In this document: positions 22,777 to 31,309 of the stretch, one piece after another
Layout: each line of letters starts with the position of its first letter
How positions within the stretch are numbered: the first letter of the stretch is position 1
Translations under genes and position numbers: made by a program
NCBI GenBank assembly: GCA_900404475.1
Contig: OUQQ01000190.1
Location: 1-31,309, forward strand
Length of the DNA stretch: 31,309 bases
Source: Spongospora subterranea
Lineage: Eukaryota; Endomyxa; Phytomyxea; Plasmodiophorida; Plasmodiophoridae
Direction: 5' to 3'
The notes under the pieces: generated by a model
Database searches by the model: none
The model's input: only the letters and a program-made list of their open reading frames with translations
Told to the model about the DNA's origin: nothing

Positions 22777-23479
22777 ATGTCTGGCTTTCGCCCGCTCGTT
22801 GTCGTCGGACCGAGTGGTGTCGGGAAAGGCAGTCTCATCAAAAAGCTTCTGCACAAGTTTCCCGATTCTTTCGGGTTCTGCGTTTCTCATACGACACGAC
22901 TTCCTAGATCGGTTATCATTCACGGATTATCTCATGCAAAATTTATATTCTGATTCCTGTTGTCCAGGGCGAGGTCGATGGCGTCTCATACCATTTCGTC
23001 CCTCGTGAAAAGATGGAAGAAATGATCTCCAACAAGCAGTTTCTGGAACATGCTCTTGTACAAGTCCACGACCACTCCCACTTGTCACATCGCTAATTTG
23101 TTGCCAGGTTCATTCGAACATGTATGGGTCATCGCTGGCGTCTGTCTTGGCAGTTCAGAAAGCAAACAAAATTTGTGTGTTGGAGATTGATGTTCAAGGC
23201 GCCAAACAGGTCCATGATGCCGGATTGAAGGCGAGGTTTCTGTTCATCAGCCCTCCCAGCGTGGACGTTCTCAGGGAGCGGCTGCTTGGCCGAGCTTCTG
23301 AATCGGATGACTCCTTGAATCTTCGCCTGAAAAATGCGATTGGCGAATTGGATGTTGGGAAGACCGCCGGTTTTTTCGACGAACGCTTGGTGAATGACGA
23401 CCTGGACGAGACTTATAAAAGGCTGGAGAAAATCGTTCTCAACTGGTATCCGCATTTGAAGGACCAGAAGAAAAACTGA
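22777..23479 (+). CDS. GUK1: Guanylate kinase, three exons
   Basis: Exons 22777-22911, 22968-23057 and 23108-23479 give 198 residues, the size of the family. The enzyme converts GMP plus ATP to GDP plus ADP in the cytosol. The P-loop GPSGVGKGS lies at 11-19, the GMP-binding part at [19 protein letters not shown] (37-55), then FLEHA and NMYGSS, the Walker B-like strand [10 protein letters not shown], and the lid region around [12 protein letters not shown]. The P-loop has Gly after Lys, a form more common in bacterial guanylate kinases than in animal ones, where GKST is usual. All introns are phase 0. The gene runs convergent to the small membrane-protein gene, with only 25 bp between stop codons. 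Confidence 0.95.
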
Positions 23480-23488
23480 AAAAATACA

Positions 23489-23494
23489 TTTATT
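23489..23494 (-). terminator. Poly(A) signal of the convergent membrane-protein gene
   Basis: On the minus strand AATAAA begins 10 bases after the TGA at 23505-23507. It lies between the two convergent stop codons, so the 3' ends of both genes must overlap or abut here. Confidence 0.5.
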
Positions 23495-23504
23495 CCAAAC
23501 ATTT

Positions 23505-24307
23505 TCATGGGGATCGACGTGAGGTCGGATAGTTTTCCGCCACAGCCTCGAAATTTTCTGCAAAATAACGAGAGGGAAGCATTAGCTGCAGAATGACGAC
23601 GAAAACGGCGAGCAACACCCAAACTGTCAGCGATATCAATTCGATAAAAAGTTTTCCTTGTTTCGTATCTCAGTGGTCAATGGTGTTAAATACGCCTGCT
23701 TCCCGCTGCTGCAATTTTCAGCCCACAGCAATTGGAATAGAATTGAAGGTCGGGTCTCTGTGCCAGATCTTCAAGATATTCAACACCTTCTCATCAGAGA
23801 TTGTTAAATTTATATCGCGGACATTGCGGTTGAAGTCGACCAGGAGAACAACAAGAAGAGCTAGGGGCAATCAGACACCCAATCGAATACGAAAGTGTCA
23901 GTGGTACCGTGAACTATCAGCGAAACGATTAGCATTGTGAAATAGAGCGATATCCAGACGCTTCGGTGTCCGGAATACCGGGACGCTTTGAAGTGGTTGC
24001 ATCTGGAGACGACAACGAGCGATGCGGAAAGATGACGGCGACATTGACCCACATTAGGACCGCATGTAAAGGGGTCAACATAATACCAGGTCCAGATACG
24101 TGAATGGTCAAACCCAATATCGTCAACCCACAGCCTAGGGAGTAGTTCAGGTTTTATTAGAGCTCGTTGCGGTTAGCTGTACCAGCAAGGAATAGAAATG
24201 GATCGAAGAGTGCTGTCGCTGTCAGACACCACGTTCTTGATCTGGGTAATGCATCCAATCGAACAAGCCTCATTATCAGTTTTGGCTGTTCTTCTGACTG
24301 GTAACAT
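23505..24307 (-). CDS. Small membrane protein, unidentified, four exons
   Basis: Exons 24183-24307, 23908-24134, 23727-23860 and 23505-23585 join in phase to give 188 residues. Residues 101-125 (start SVWISLYFTMLIVSLIV) form a membrane segment. The N-terminal half is Cys- and Trp-containing (RIWTWYYVDPFTCGPNV), the C-terminal half soluble (RDINLTISDEKVLNILKIW), ending YPTSRRSP just before an AATAAA. The intron of 47 nt between exons 2 and 3 is short. The 3' junction has alternatives, including one giving a second hydrophobic segment. No family is recognised. The start codon lies only 15 bp from that of the next gene on the other strand. Confidence 0.5.
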
Positions 24308-24322
24308 TAGCTGAATTTGCCC

Positions 24323-26155
24323 ATGGCTGCGCTGCAAAGCACCGAGGAGAGAAAGAGGGAGAGTAGTTCATCATCGAGGTTTGTTTGCCAATTTGGTGGC
24401 AATGACGGGACTCAGCTTCGATGTTTATCCTGCAAAGAAGCCGGGTGGTGGGCTCAACGTGAATTTTTTCAAGATGTCACGGTCAAAACATTAACCTATA
24501 CACAAATCGAATACAAAACCTCTGGGCGCGGGATGACTTGAAATTGGTGTAATGCAGGATAGATCGGAATCGCGTGACGAATCGATATCAATTGCAAGTT
24601 TAACCATTTTTGGAAAATCATTGCCGCTCCGAATTGTGCTCAGCCGCATTTTCGAAAACAGCGATTATGGAATCAGAATTCGGTAAATGAAAGCAAATTC
24701 AAAAGTGAAACCAATGGCGAAAGGTTCGTTCTACTGCCAAAGAGATAGCAAGGCGTTTAATATATACAAAAACGATTTCACCGTTTGACCAGGATAGATG
24801 ACCACAGAAGTTTATCCCTTACGAAACCTGTTAGATATTTAACACAGATTTTTCTGTGGTTGAAGACCGCGGTACGAAAACAGAGGATATCTTGAAATGA
24901 GGGAGGTAAATCGACGACCTGGGACGGCACTGCCGCTATCGCGACACTCTCCGGCTGATCCTCCCACGTCCATACGCCACAATAAGATAGTGCTGTCGTC
25001 GTGGGACAAAGAGCGATTCCTTAAGATCCAGCGCCAGTTGCATCTTATCAGCGAAGGCGAGGTTTTACTATCAACGCCGAGGGATCTAGTGCAAGAAGGA
25101 GTTGATATTCCAGAACAGGAGCACGCAGAAGGACAGGATGAAAAACAAGAGGAGATTAGAAAGAAACTACCGGTTGAGGATTTAAGAAACCCTGTAGAGC
25201 GAAATCTGCAACGCTCACAGACGGTGGGGAGAATAAAGAATCGGTCGGCGAAACGACATCTAGCGTCGTGCCTGTCTGGCGATGTTCCCAAGACGCTTCG
25301 ATTGTCCAGCAGCGTCGCCTTCCTGCCGAGACATGCGATAAGAGATCGACGATTCTATCGTCTAAACAAAGAAAACAGCTGGAACAATATCTGGCGTATT
25401 CCAGCTTGTAGGCAGAAATACGCCACATGCGAATCTAGAAACCAAGGTCACAACCGCCACACCTCGGGGTTAAAACAAGTGCTGTGTTGACGATTAATTT
25501 ACAGACGCGATCGAATATATAGATGCCAGGTTTCGACGGGAGTACGGCGAGCATTTGCATGAAGAGAGGCGATGTAAAGAGCGCCATGATCAGATCCTGG
25601 CCCATTTCCGTGTCCAACGCTTGCAGAACTATTCCCGGCAACTGCAGTGCAGTCCGGGTGACTCGGTGACGCGTGCGTCGATCGTTCCGGCGCCGCGGCA
25701 ATGCCGGTCGAGGGCCGCGCAGCGTCAGCTGCAGGTGGCGACAGAGTTGGCGCGGCCCCGTGAGCGACGCAACCATCCCGAGAAGGCTGCCTGCGACATG
25801 GACGAGTATCGTGGACTGGTCGTCGGCAATGACCTGGAATATTTTGGAAAGGCGTACGAGGTTCGAAATGCGGCTTTTTCCTACGCTCAGGAGATTTATT
25901 CATCGTTATTGCAACCGGTGTAAGTTGTTTATTTGAAAGCAAAATCGTCTTCAAAATGTGGATTTGAAACCTGAAAAATTTAGAGGCAGGGAGCAACAGC
26001 CAGCGACGTTAATCAAGGAGGTGCATAAAACAGGTCATCGACACACCGAATCGTCACATCGGATCGCGCTGATGTCTAGACGAGATTTGAGCGATTTTGA
26101 GACGCGAATGCTGACGAAGGCTAACGCACGAAACGGTGAGCAATTGCCAAGTTGA
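24323..26155 (+). CDS. Unidentified 483-residue protein, five exons
   Basis: Exons 24323-24481, 24558-24682, 24866-25446, 25505-25919 and 25984-26155 keep frame at every junction; the donor at 25920 is a strong GTAAGT and acceptors at 24865, 25504 and 25983 are T-rich. The start MAALQSTEERKRESSSSS is low in complexity. The middle is charged (QEHAEGQDEKQEEIRKKL) and the fourth exon is helical and basic (IDARFRREYGEHLHEERRC). No signal peptide, membrane segment or known domain is seen, so a nuclear or cytosolic scaffold is only a guess. Within exon 3 (about 25175-25411) another frame is also long and protein-like, so that part may be wrong. Confidence 0.45.
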
Positions 26156-26422
26156 TCATAATCAATCGTAACAGATAAATCTGATCAGATGGGAATCTGG
26201 CCACGGGATGACACAGTTAACCTATGACAAACCCTAGCATCATGTTGAAAGAAACTGTCACTCCTTAGGTTTAGAAGGAACAAGAGTGCACTGCAACAAA
26301 AACTTGTTTGTGTTATATATTTCCATCATGAAGCTACAATTTTCGATTCTTTACAACTGAAAACGGAATTGGGAAAATTTGTACTATCAATGATAATTTA
26401 AGTTTTAGAAAATGAACACAAT
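26156..26422. other. Short gap between convergent genes
   Basis: AT-rich DNA between the stop of the 483-residue gene and the stop of PTPA; no feature seen. Confidence 0.5.
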
Positions 26423-28007
26423 TCAGTCGAAGGGTAGAGGGCGATTTCTAGATGTGGCGCTCATGGCACTAGGAACAGGGATCCCGCAACAGGTAGGAAA
26501 CTGTGTCGAAACGCAGCACGCGTCTTGAGATGTGTGCTCGGCCCCGCCGTCGAACTTGATCAGACGACCAAACAGGAAATGCTGCATGATGGGGAGCTTC
26601 GCCATGACCTCGGCCTTGTACATCTTGAACATACCAGAGTTGACCTTATCCCATGTCTTTACGGCGGAAATATCGTCAAGCATGGGCGAATGCCACCGGA
26701 GAGAGACCGACGTCTTGACGGTGTTGATGAAATCGATGCAGGCAAAGTACAAGTACTGCGGAGCCATCTGCGAGACAATCTCCTTATCTCTAATTGCCCG
26801 CGGACGAAGAAACCTATGGCCTGTGAACACGTTCAGAATCTGATTTCAAACTTTGAGGAAATGTGCGAAATCGAGGTTTCGATGATGATGAAACCTAGTG
26901 AGCTTATGGCATAATACAGTCGGGGCACACCCATTGAAAAGAATACAAATAAACCTTGGGATACTCTTTTCAACAAAGACTCAAAAACCTAACAACATAC
27001 AGATATAGTACCGATAAGTTGCGAAGAGCCGAATAGAAACGGCAAGAAATGATAATCATCAAGACCCCAAACACCATGAGAGCCGGCAGGTTCAAGCCAA
27101 TATTTGAATTGCAAAGCGCGCATCAGTTTCATGTACCGGACGAACACCAAAAGCGTTACGTCGGCGTCGTCGCCTTTGGTCAACACGCCGAGCGTATCCA
27201 AACAATACAGAAACGCCAGAAAATTCGCCTCGTGCCCAGTGCCGTAATCGATGCGTTGCCGATCGCCAAAACATTCCTGAAGATAGCGTCCCACTTCAGG
27301 AATTGCCTCCGGCGGCGATACGAAATTCTCCAATAATAAATCCAAGGATGAGGCAACGCGATCGTAGAACTCGCGAAACGCTGGGTTGCCGAATCGGGAC
27401 ACGGCGTTGTCTTCCGCCGGAATTAAATCCACCCATTGCAGCAATGTGTTTAATAGTGACAAAAGCTGATGCACCGCCTAAACTCAACATTGCTGAAATT
27501 AACATCTAGCGATTTTGCTCCTGAAGTCGTGCTTGAAAGGGACTACGAACATTCGAAAACGGCTGAGAAACTTCTGAGAAGATTGAAACTTTGATGAAAA
27601 TGCCTCAGATTAAGATTGGTTCACGGTTATTATCATCGTCGACGAACAAATTTGACTTTCCATAAAGAAATTGGGAAAGTTTTACACGTTAAATGAGTGC
27701 GAAATATACTAAGTTGAATAATTCGGAGCAATGATTTTATATCAACATACGATTCATCAAATATGGTGACGAGAAAACGGGAAAAGTCGGGCATGAAATT
27801 GTGAAGGAAATGTGAAGTCCTGCCTGTCCCTACCTTCGATAATTCCTTATCTTGATCGTGCTCGGGCGGGATCGGCAGCCCAATCACGGATTGGTTCAGG
27901 CGTTCGATATAGGTGATGAAATCGGCATAGGTCTGCGATGACAGGAACTCGTCCAGATGCTGGCTGGAGATAATCCGTTTTCGCGGGACCAGGAATCCCG
28001 CCACCAT
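26423..28007 (-). CDS. PTPA: PTPA, serine/threonine-protein phosphatase 2A activator
   Basis: Exons 27834-28007, 27012-27477 and 26423-26820 give 345 residues in phase (human 323-358). PTPA is a prolyl isomerase-like ATP-dependent chaperone that activates the PP2A catalytic subunit. Family blocks are plain: SQTYADFITYIERLN, SRFGNPAFREFYD, the signature RIDYGTGHEANF (about 133-144), EPAGSHGVWGLDDYHFLPF (187-205) and, in the last exon, TWDKVNSGMFKMYKAEVM. A TAA nine bases before the ATG fixes the start. Unusual is the C-terminus: after QHFLFGRLIKF, where the family normally ends within about ten residues, about 40 more follow, with Cys-Cys pairs (DACCVSTQFPTCCGIP). Confidence 0.95.
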
Positions 28008-28811
28008 CGTGGCCGATTATCGTCGCCCCTCGACTCAATCAGTTGGGTTTTGGTCCAGGTGGTAACCGGCCCCGGGGCATGTTTAGAGTGGTAGTGATGG
28101 CCAAACGGTGTCGCCACCTTCACTGTACTCTGGAACCCTATAAGGGGTTGCGTCGCTAACTGCATTTCAATCCATGATTGACATCGAATCGACCTAAAAC
28201 GAGTAATCAATTCACTTGTTTCACTCTATGAAAGTGCAAGTGTTGATGTTTTGTTGGAATTTCGTTGTGGTATAAGACCGGAATCGGCCAAATATCAATA
28301 AACAGTTTTTGGATTTTTTTCTTTCCAGTGTCGGACCGTTTATTCGCGAAATTCGTGAGGAAATAACCTGTAATCGGTGCATCTCTGTCAATTTCAACAC
28401 GATGTTTTTTCTAAAGTCTTCTCCTCCTCGTCCAGCAGGACTGAGTGAAGTGTCGGCCCTCAATCACATCCATTGACATGAATACTTCCGCAAACCCTGT
28501 TCAGGAGAGAACCAAAACGGTCAACTGTACAGTTTATGTTCGTTGGGTTGATAATTGGGCAAGATGGCGCAAAACCCAACCCCTGATTTATTTTGATGAT
28601 CAACCTGTGTTTGCGATCTCTATTTCTTTTGGGTCGCTTAGGATTTATATTGGTTAGACTGTGCAGTTGAAGCAGAACATATCTTTTGAGCATTGTCATA
28701 GCGATCCGTTGATAATGCTCCTATGGATTGGTTTGAACCTCAGGGAGCTCAACAAAACAGACCCCGATTGCCCAATTGATCCAGAGAATTTGGAATATCA
28801 AATAATACGAA
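28008..28811. other. Gap with conflicting exon-like stretches
   Basis: On the plus strand, a T-rich acceptor (CTTTCCAG, ending 28328) follows a donor GTATAAG at 28270, giving a typical 59-nt intron between exon-like frames. On the minus strand, 28207-28408 is open and Lys-rich (ITGYFLTNFANKRSDTGKKK) and a donor lies after TTACAG near 28372. The two readings exclude each other and neither has a start. No gene is called. The PTPA promoter must lie at the left edge. Confidence 0.3.
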
Positions 28812-29228
28812 TTACGGCGTTGCAATGAAGATCTTCTGTGAGAAGGAAATAATTTTTGTCGATAACAGATACGCCATAAATACCAATAATCGCCTTTCAA
28901 ACACGTCCCTGAAACTATCGATTCCAGTATTGATGTACTGGCCCAGATATTGAACCGGCACTACGACAATCTGTGGAAATGACCAATTTAATTCCAATCA
29001 AGAACACACATTCTCGTTGAGTTCGTGTCCGAGATAATTTACGACAATGGACGAGTGTCGAATTATGTGTGTTATATTATTAGAGAGATCACCAGCCATT
29101 AACCGGTGAACCATCAATTGATTACCGACCGAATCCAGATCGGCCGCCGTCGCCATAAATTGGTTGGTGGTGATCGGCCGCGCATCCCGTGAATCATTCC
29201 CCAGATCATCATAATCCTGAAACGGCAT
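28812..29228 (-). CDS. Small unidentified protein, three exons
   Basis: Exons 29010-29228, 28884-28970 and 28812-28835 join in phase 0 with T-rich acceptors (TTTCCACAG, TTCTCACAG), giving 109 residues. The protein is soluble and helical: ATAADLDSVGNQLMVHRLMA, then YLGHELNENIVVVPVQYLGQ. There is no signal peptide or membrane segment. If the last 48-nt intron is retained the frame stays open and gives 125 residues with a hydrophobic end. No family is recognised. Its ATG is 8 bp from the ATG of the divergent intronless gene. Confidence 0.5.
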
Positions 29229-29236
29229 TCTTGACG

Positions 29237-30532
29237 ATGTTGCTGAACATGAAATGGGAGGCGAGGTTCCTCCCGTTGGTCTTCGTCCTGACCAATAGCG
29301 CCCTTCGTCTGGCCGCTCGTTGGCTCGATCCAATATGGAACATGGCTCTGGTTCTAACCTACTCTTCCATCGCCTCCTTCGCCCTCGTTCAATCCATTCT
29401 ATCAAATCACCAGGTCCAGGCCAAGTCCATTATCGCCATCGCCCTCGCCGCCTACTTCAACTGGATCTGTACCGTTTTCGACGCCATTCTGCCTGAGATG
29501 TGGCTCAAGCTACCCTTAATCGTCACCAGCTTCACCGTTTCCCATTTCACAATTGGTATTCTTTGTCCACCACCAAACTCGGATTCGTCATGGAACAAGT
29601 CGTTCTTACTCTCGATCATCCTCCCGATTGTCACTCAATTGTTCATGTTCGGAGTGATTTCGGATATCTTCATGGTCGCGTCGTTCGTGTTTTGGAATTC
29701 GTCGCTGTACCCGAGTTGGGTCGTGCGCCAAAAGCCGATCTCCGACGCGGCGCCAGATATTACGCCATTGGAAGTCAGAAGAGTGGCCGATGGCGATCAT
29801 CAGCGCAGTGTATTTTCAGTCCCGGCCGGGTTCTTGCGCTGTCTGAACGTTGACGGACGCCTGAAGTTCTTCCGATCGGGCAGTTACGAAATGTATTCGG
29901 ACGAGACGTTTAAGACGGTGAAACTGGAAATGAGGCCGGACAGCGACGTGGAAACAACCGATATTCCGATTGGGAGATTCACGTCGCTAGTTCAGACACC
30001 GATCGCCGGCCTGTTCGTATCGGGAGAGATCGTCAAGTTCAGGCCGTTCGTTAAGGCTGGAGCTGGGAATCCCGGGCGCGAATTGTACGCGATCATCAGC
30101 GGAGCACTTTGGGATCTGGGCGAGCCGTTGGACAGAGGCGTCGTTGAAGGGATGGCATTTCTGCAGCAGATCAACGACCTGACGGAGAGCGTCGGGTTCC
30201 ATGTGCGCTCCATTAGGTTTGAGAACGATCGGCCACCGGCGCCGACGGGCGCGAAGTCGCTAACTGAATTTCACACTGATGGCTGGGTGAATCAAGGGCC
30301 CGATTGGTTGGAACCGGGGACCAGCCAAGGCCTTTGTTGGAAGGACCCCAGTCCAGATCGACAGCCGTTGATGTACTTTCCTTGGGGCATCGCTAACGGC
30401 GATTCCAACGACAGCAGCTGCAAAGTCAGCTCGGCTGAGAACGACGACGACGACGAGGAAGACGTCGCCGACGATTATGAGGGAAGTGACAAGTTCTGCT
30501 CCGACTCAAACTCATCGTGGGATCGCCTTTAA
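29237..30532 (+). CDS. Intronless multipass membrane protein with acidic tail
   Basis: One uninterrupted frame of 431 residues starts at ATG 29237. The first 170 residues carry five or six hydrophobic helices (for example MALVLTYSSIASFALVQSIL and SIIAIALAAYFNWI). A soluble domain of about 220 residues follows (180-400), then a Ser/Asp/Glu tail with a run of seven acidic residues (DDDDEED) and a C-terminal SNSSWDRL. AATAAA lies about 70 bases after the stop. No family is recognised. It is the only long gene here without introns and is GC-rich at third positions, so a retrocopy or a transferred gene is possible, but a simple single-exon gene is as likely. Confidence 0.8.
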   Translation: MLLNMKWEARFLPLVFVLTNSALRLAARWLDPIWNMALVLTYSSIASFALVQSILSNHQVQAKSIIAIALAAYFNWICTVFDAILPEMWLKLPLIVTSFTVSHFTIGILCPPPNSDSSWNKSFLLSIILPIVTQLFMFGVISDIFMVASFVFWNSSLYPSWVVRQKPISDAAPDITPLEVRRVADGDHQRSVFSVPAGFLRCLNVDGRLKFFRSGSYEMYSDETFKTVKLEMRPDSDVETTDIPIGRFTSLVQTPIAGLFVSGEIVKFRPFVKAGAGNPGRELYAIISGALWDLGEPLDRGVVEGMAFLQQINDLTESVGFHVRSIRFENDRPPAPTGAKSLTEFHTDGWVNQGPDWLEPGTSQGLCWKDPSPDRQPLMYFPWGIANGDSNDSSCKVSSAENDDDDEEDVADDYEGSDKFCSDSNSSWDRL

Positions 30533-30600
30533 AAATTTGCTCCATTCGCCCCAAGATGCTGTACACAATTATCTCCAATTATCAAAGCCCCGATTCGGTA

Positions 30601-30606
30601 AATAAA
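30601..30606 (+). terminator. Poly(A) signal of the intronless gene
   Basis: AATAAA about 70 bases after the stop at 30530-30532. Confidence 0.5.
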
Positions 30607-30709
30607 ACAAGAGACGGTCTTGGTCCTCTCTTTACCTGTCTAACAACAGTTAAAACACAATGAGAGAAGTGAACACATTCATTGGAAATAGGACTCGTAG
30701 GATTGTCAA

Positions 30710-30802
30710 CGGTTTCAAACCGGCTCAATCGGTTGACAGGAAATGACGCCGGTTTCCAAACCGACGCAAACCGGTTAGAAACCGGTTTCAAATCGGCTAG
30801 AA
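30710..30802. repeat. Cluster of AAACCGG / CCGGTTT motifs
   Basis: At least seven copies of AAACCGG, CCGGTTT or close variants alternate in direct and inverted order in about 90 bp, including the palindromic AAACCGGTTT. They lie just beyond the 3' end of the hAT transposase remnant (which is on the minus strand). Short subterminal repeats of this kind are common at hAT element ends and are bound by the transposase. Confidence 0.65.
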
Positions 30803-30833
30803 TCCCCGCCAACTCTATTCGCTCCTCAATTTG

Positions 30834-31249
30834 TTAATGAGAAATTTGATGTGATTTTTTCACGAGCGTTTGAATGAATGATCGGTTGAACTCGAGAAAA
30901 GACTGTAGTTCCGAAATTGCTTGAACAGCATCGTCCCCAAGGTGATCTCTGCGAATCCTAACTGTCGTACCTGCTCGAGAAAATGCACATTCGCTAGGGA
31001 CCAACGAGCTGGATTGGCGGGTAAAGTGTCATGTTGACATCGAACCATAAACAACACCTCTCGACTGGTTTGAGTCTGGTTGATCGGGGTGTGGTCCAGC
31101 CAACGATCTAACTCGTTTGCAAAACGGGCATTTGTCTCTGACCTTGTGATCGACCGTCCTCCAGATGATGCAGATGTCGAGTAGCTTATTACTGGGCACG
31201 CAAGGTTCGGGAGAACGGGGCCTGACAGGGCGATTGTCTGATTTCGCAA
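30834..31249 (-). mobile_element. hAT-family transposase remnant (C-terminal dimerisation region)
   Basis: The minus strand carries the end of a hAT transposase split over three frames. One frame reads ELDRWLDHTPI (the usual ELDRYL block); a second, further on, reads LWFDVNMTLYP (the usual WW...YP block); the third reads LVPSECAFSRAGTTVRIRRD then HLGDDAVQAI, matching the family's SERVFSxAG...RR..L motif, and ends at TAA 30834-30836. At least two frame changes separate them, so this copy is inactive. The rest of the transposase lies to the right, partly beyond the window. Confidence 0.8.
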
Positions 31250-31309
31250 ACGCGTAAGTATCGATCACATCGACGTCTCCCCGACTCGATTGCCGTCGAT
31301 GAACTGCGT

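Noticed and set aside
23588..23640. Hydrophobic frame (WVLLAVFVVILQ) as a second membrane helix of the small membrane protein
   Set aside because: It is T-rich, begins GT and ends CTGCAG, and no upstream exon joins it in phase except by skipping exon 3; read as intron the model is consistent.
24839..25996. Several minus-strand ORFs of 90-165 codons opposite the 483-residue gene
   Set aside because: They lack motifs and splice context, while the plus strand keeps frame across five exons with strong splice sites.
28329..28489. Plus-strand exon reading VGPFIREIREEITCNRC
   Set aside because: Its phase does not fit the preceding exon-like stretch, and the opposite strand is equally open; left as uncertain gap.
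1..31309. CRISPR array, prophage, integron or bacterial operon
   Set aside because: No spaced direct repeats of CRISPR type and no prokaryotic gene families; spliced animal genes throughout.

Overview
This is eukaryotic nuclear DNA from a compact animal genome. Most genes are split by short introns (roughly 30-370 nt, GT...AG, with T-rich 3' ends), genes lie on both strands with little space between them, and several proteins are clear animal housekeeping families. No operon, Shine-Dalgarno or other prokaryotic structure is seen. The small introns, short 3'UTRs and packing suggest an ecdysozoan such as a nematode, but that is inference. Exon limits were worked out by hand from splice sites and reading-frame phase; no search was run.

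Left part (1-7877): the C-terminal end of a plus-strand gene (2-154); about 2 kb without a convincing gene that holds a palindrome cluster and a foldback element (about 1721-2024); a two-exon coiled-coil gene (minus, 2255-3367); a small unidentified minus-strand gene (3988-4555); a doubtful hydrophobic minus-strand gene (5359-5800); and a complete six-exon aldo-keto reductase (plus, 5991-7148).

Centre (7878-17963, minus): one gene of about 26 exons encoding about 2,100 residues of the NBAS / SMGL-1 family (Sec39-domain tether of the NRZ/Dsl1 complex, also tied to nonsense-mediated decay). It is followed by a divergent unidentified plus-strand gene (18046-18892), a small minus-strand ORF (19376-19582), and GOSR1/GS28, a Golgi Qb-type SNARE (plus, 19736-20677). 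NBAS and GOSR1 both act in ER-Golgi traffic.

Right part: a five-finger C2H2 protein (minus, 20803-21589); a degenerate repeat field (about 22241-22560); guanylate kinase (plus, 22777-23479) convergent with a small membrane protein (minus, 23505-24307); a 483-residue unidentified protein (plus, 24323-26155); PTPA, the PP2A activator (minus, 26423-28007); a small unidentified minus-strand gene (28812-29228); an intronless multipass membrane protein with an acidic tail (plus, 29237-30532); and a frameshifted hAT transposase remnant next to AAACCGG-type repeats (30710-31249).

The secure calls are the aldo-keto reductase, NBAS, GOSR1, the C2H2 protein, guanylate kinase, PTPA and the hAT remnant. 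The other gene models rest on open frames, splice sites and phase agreement only.
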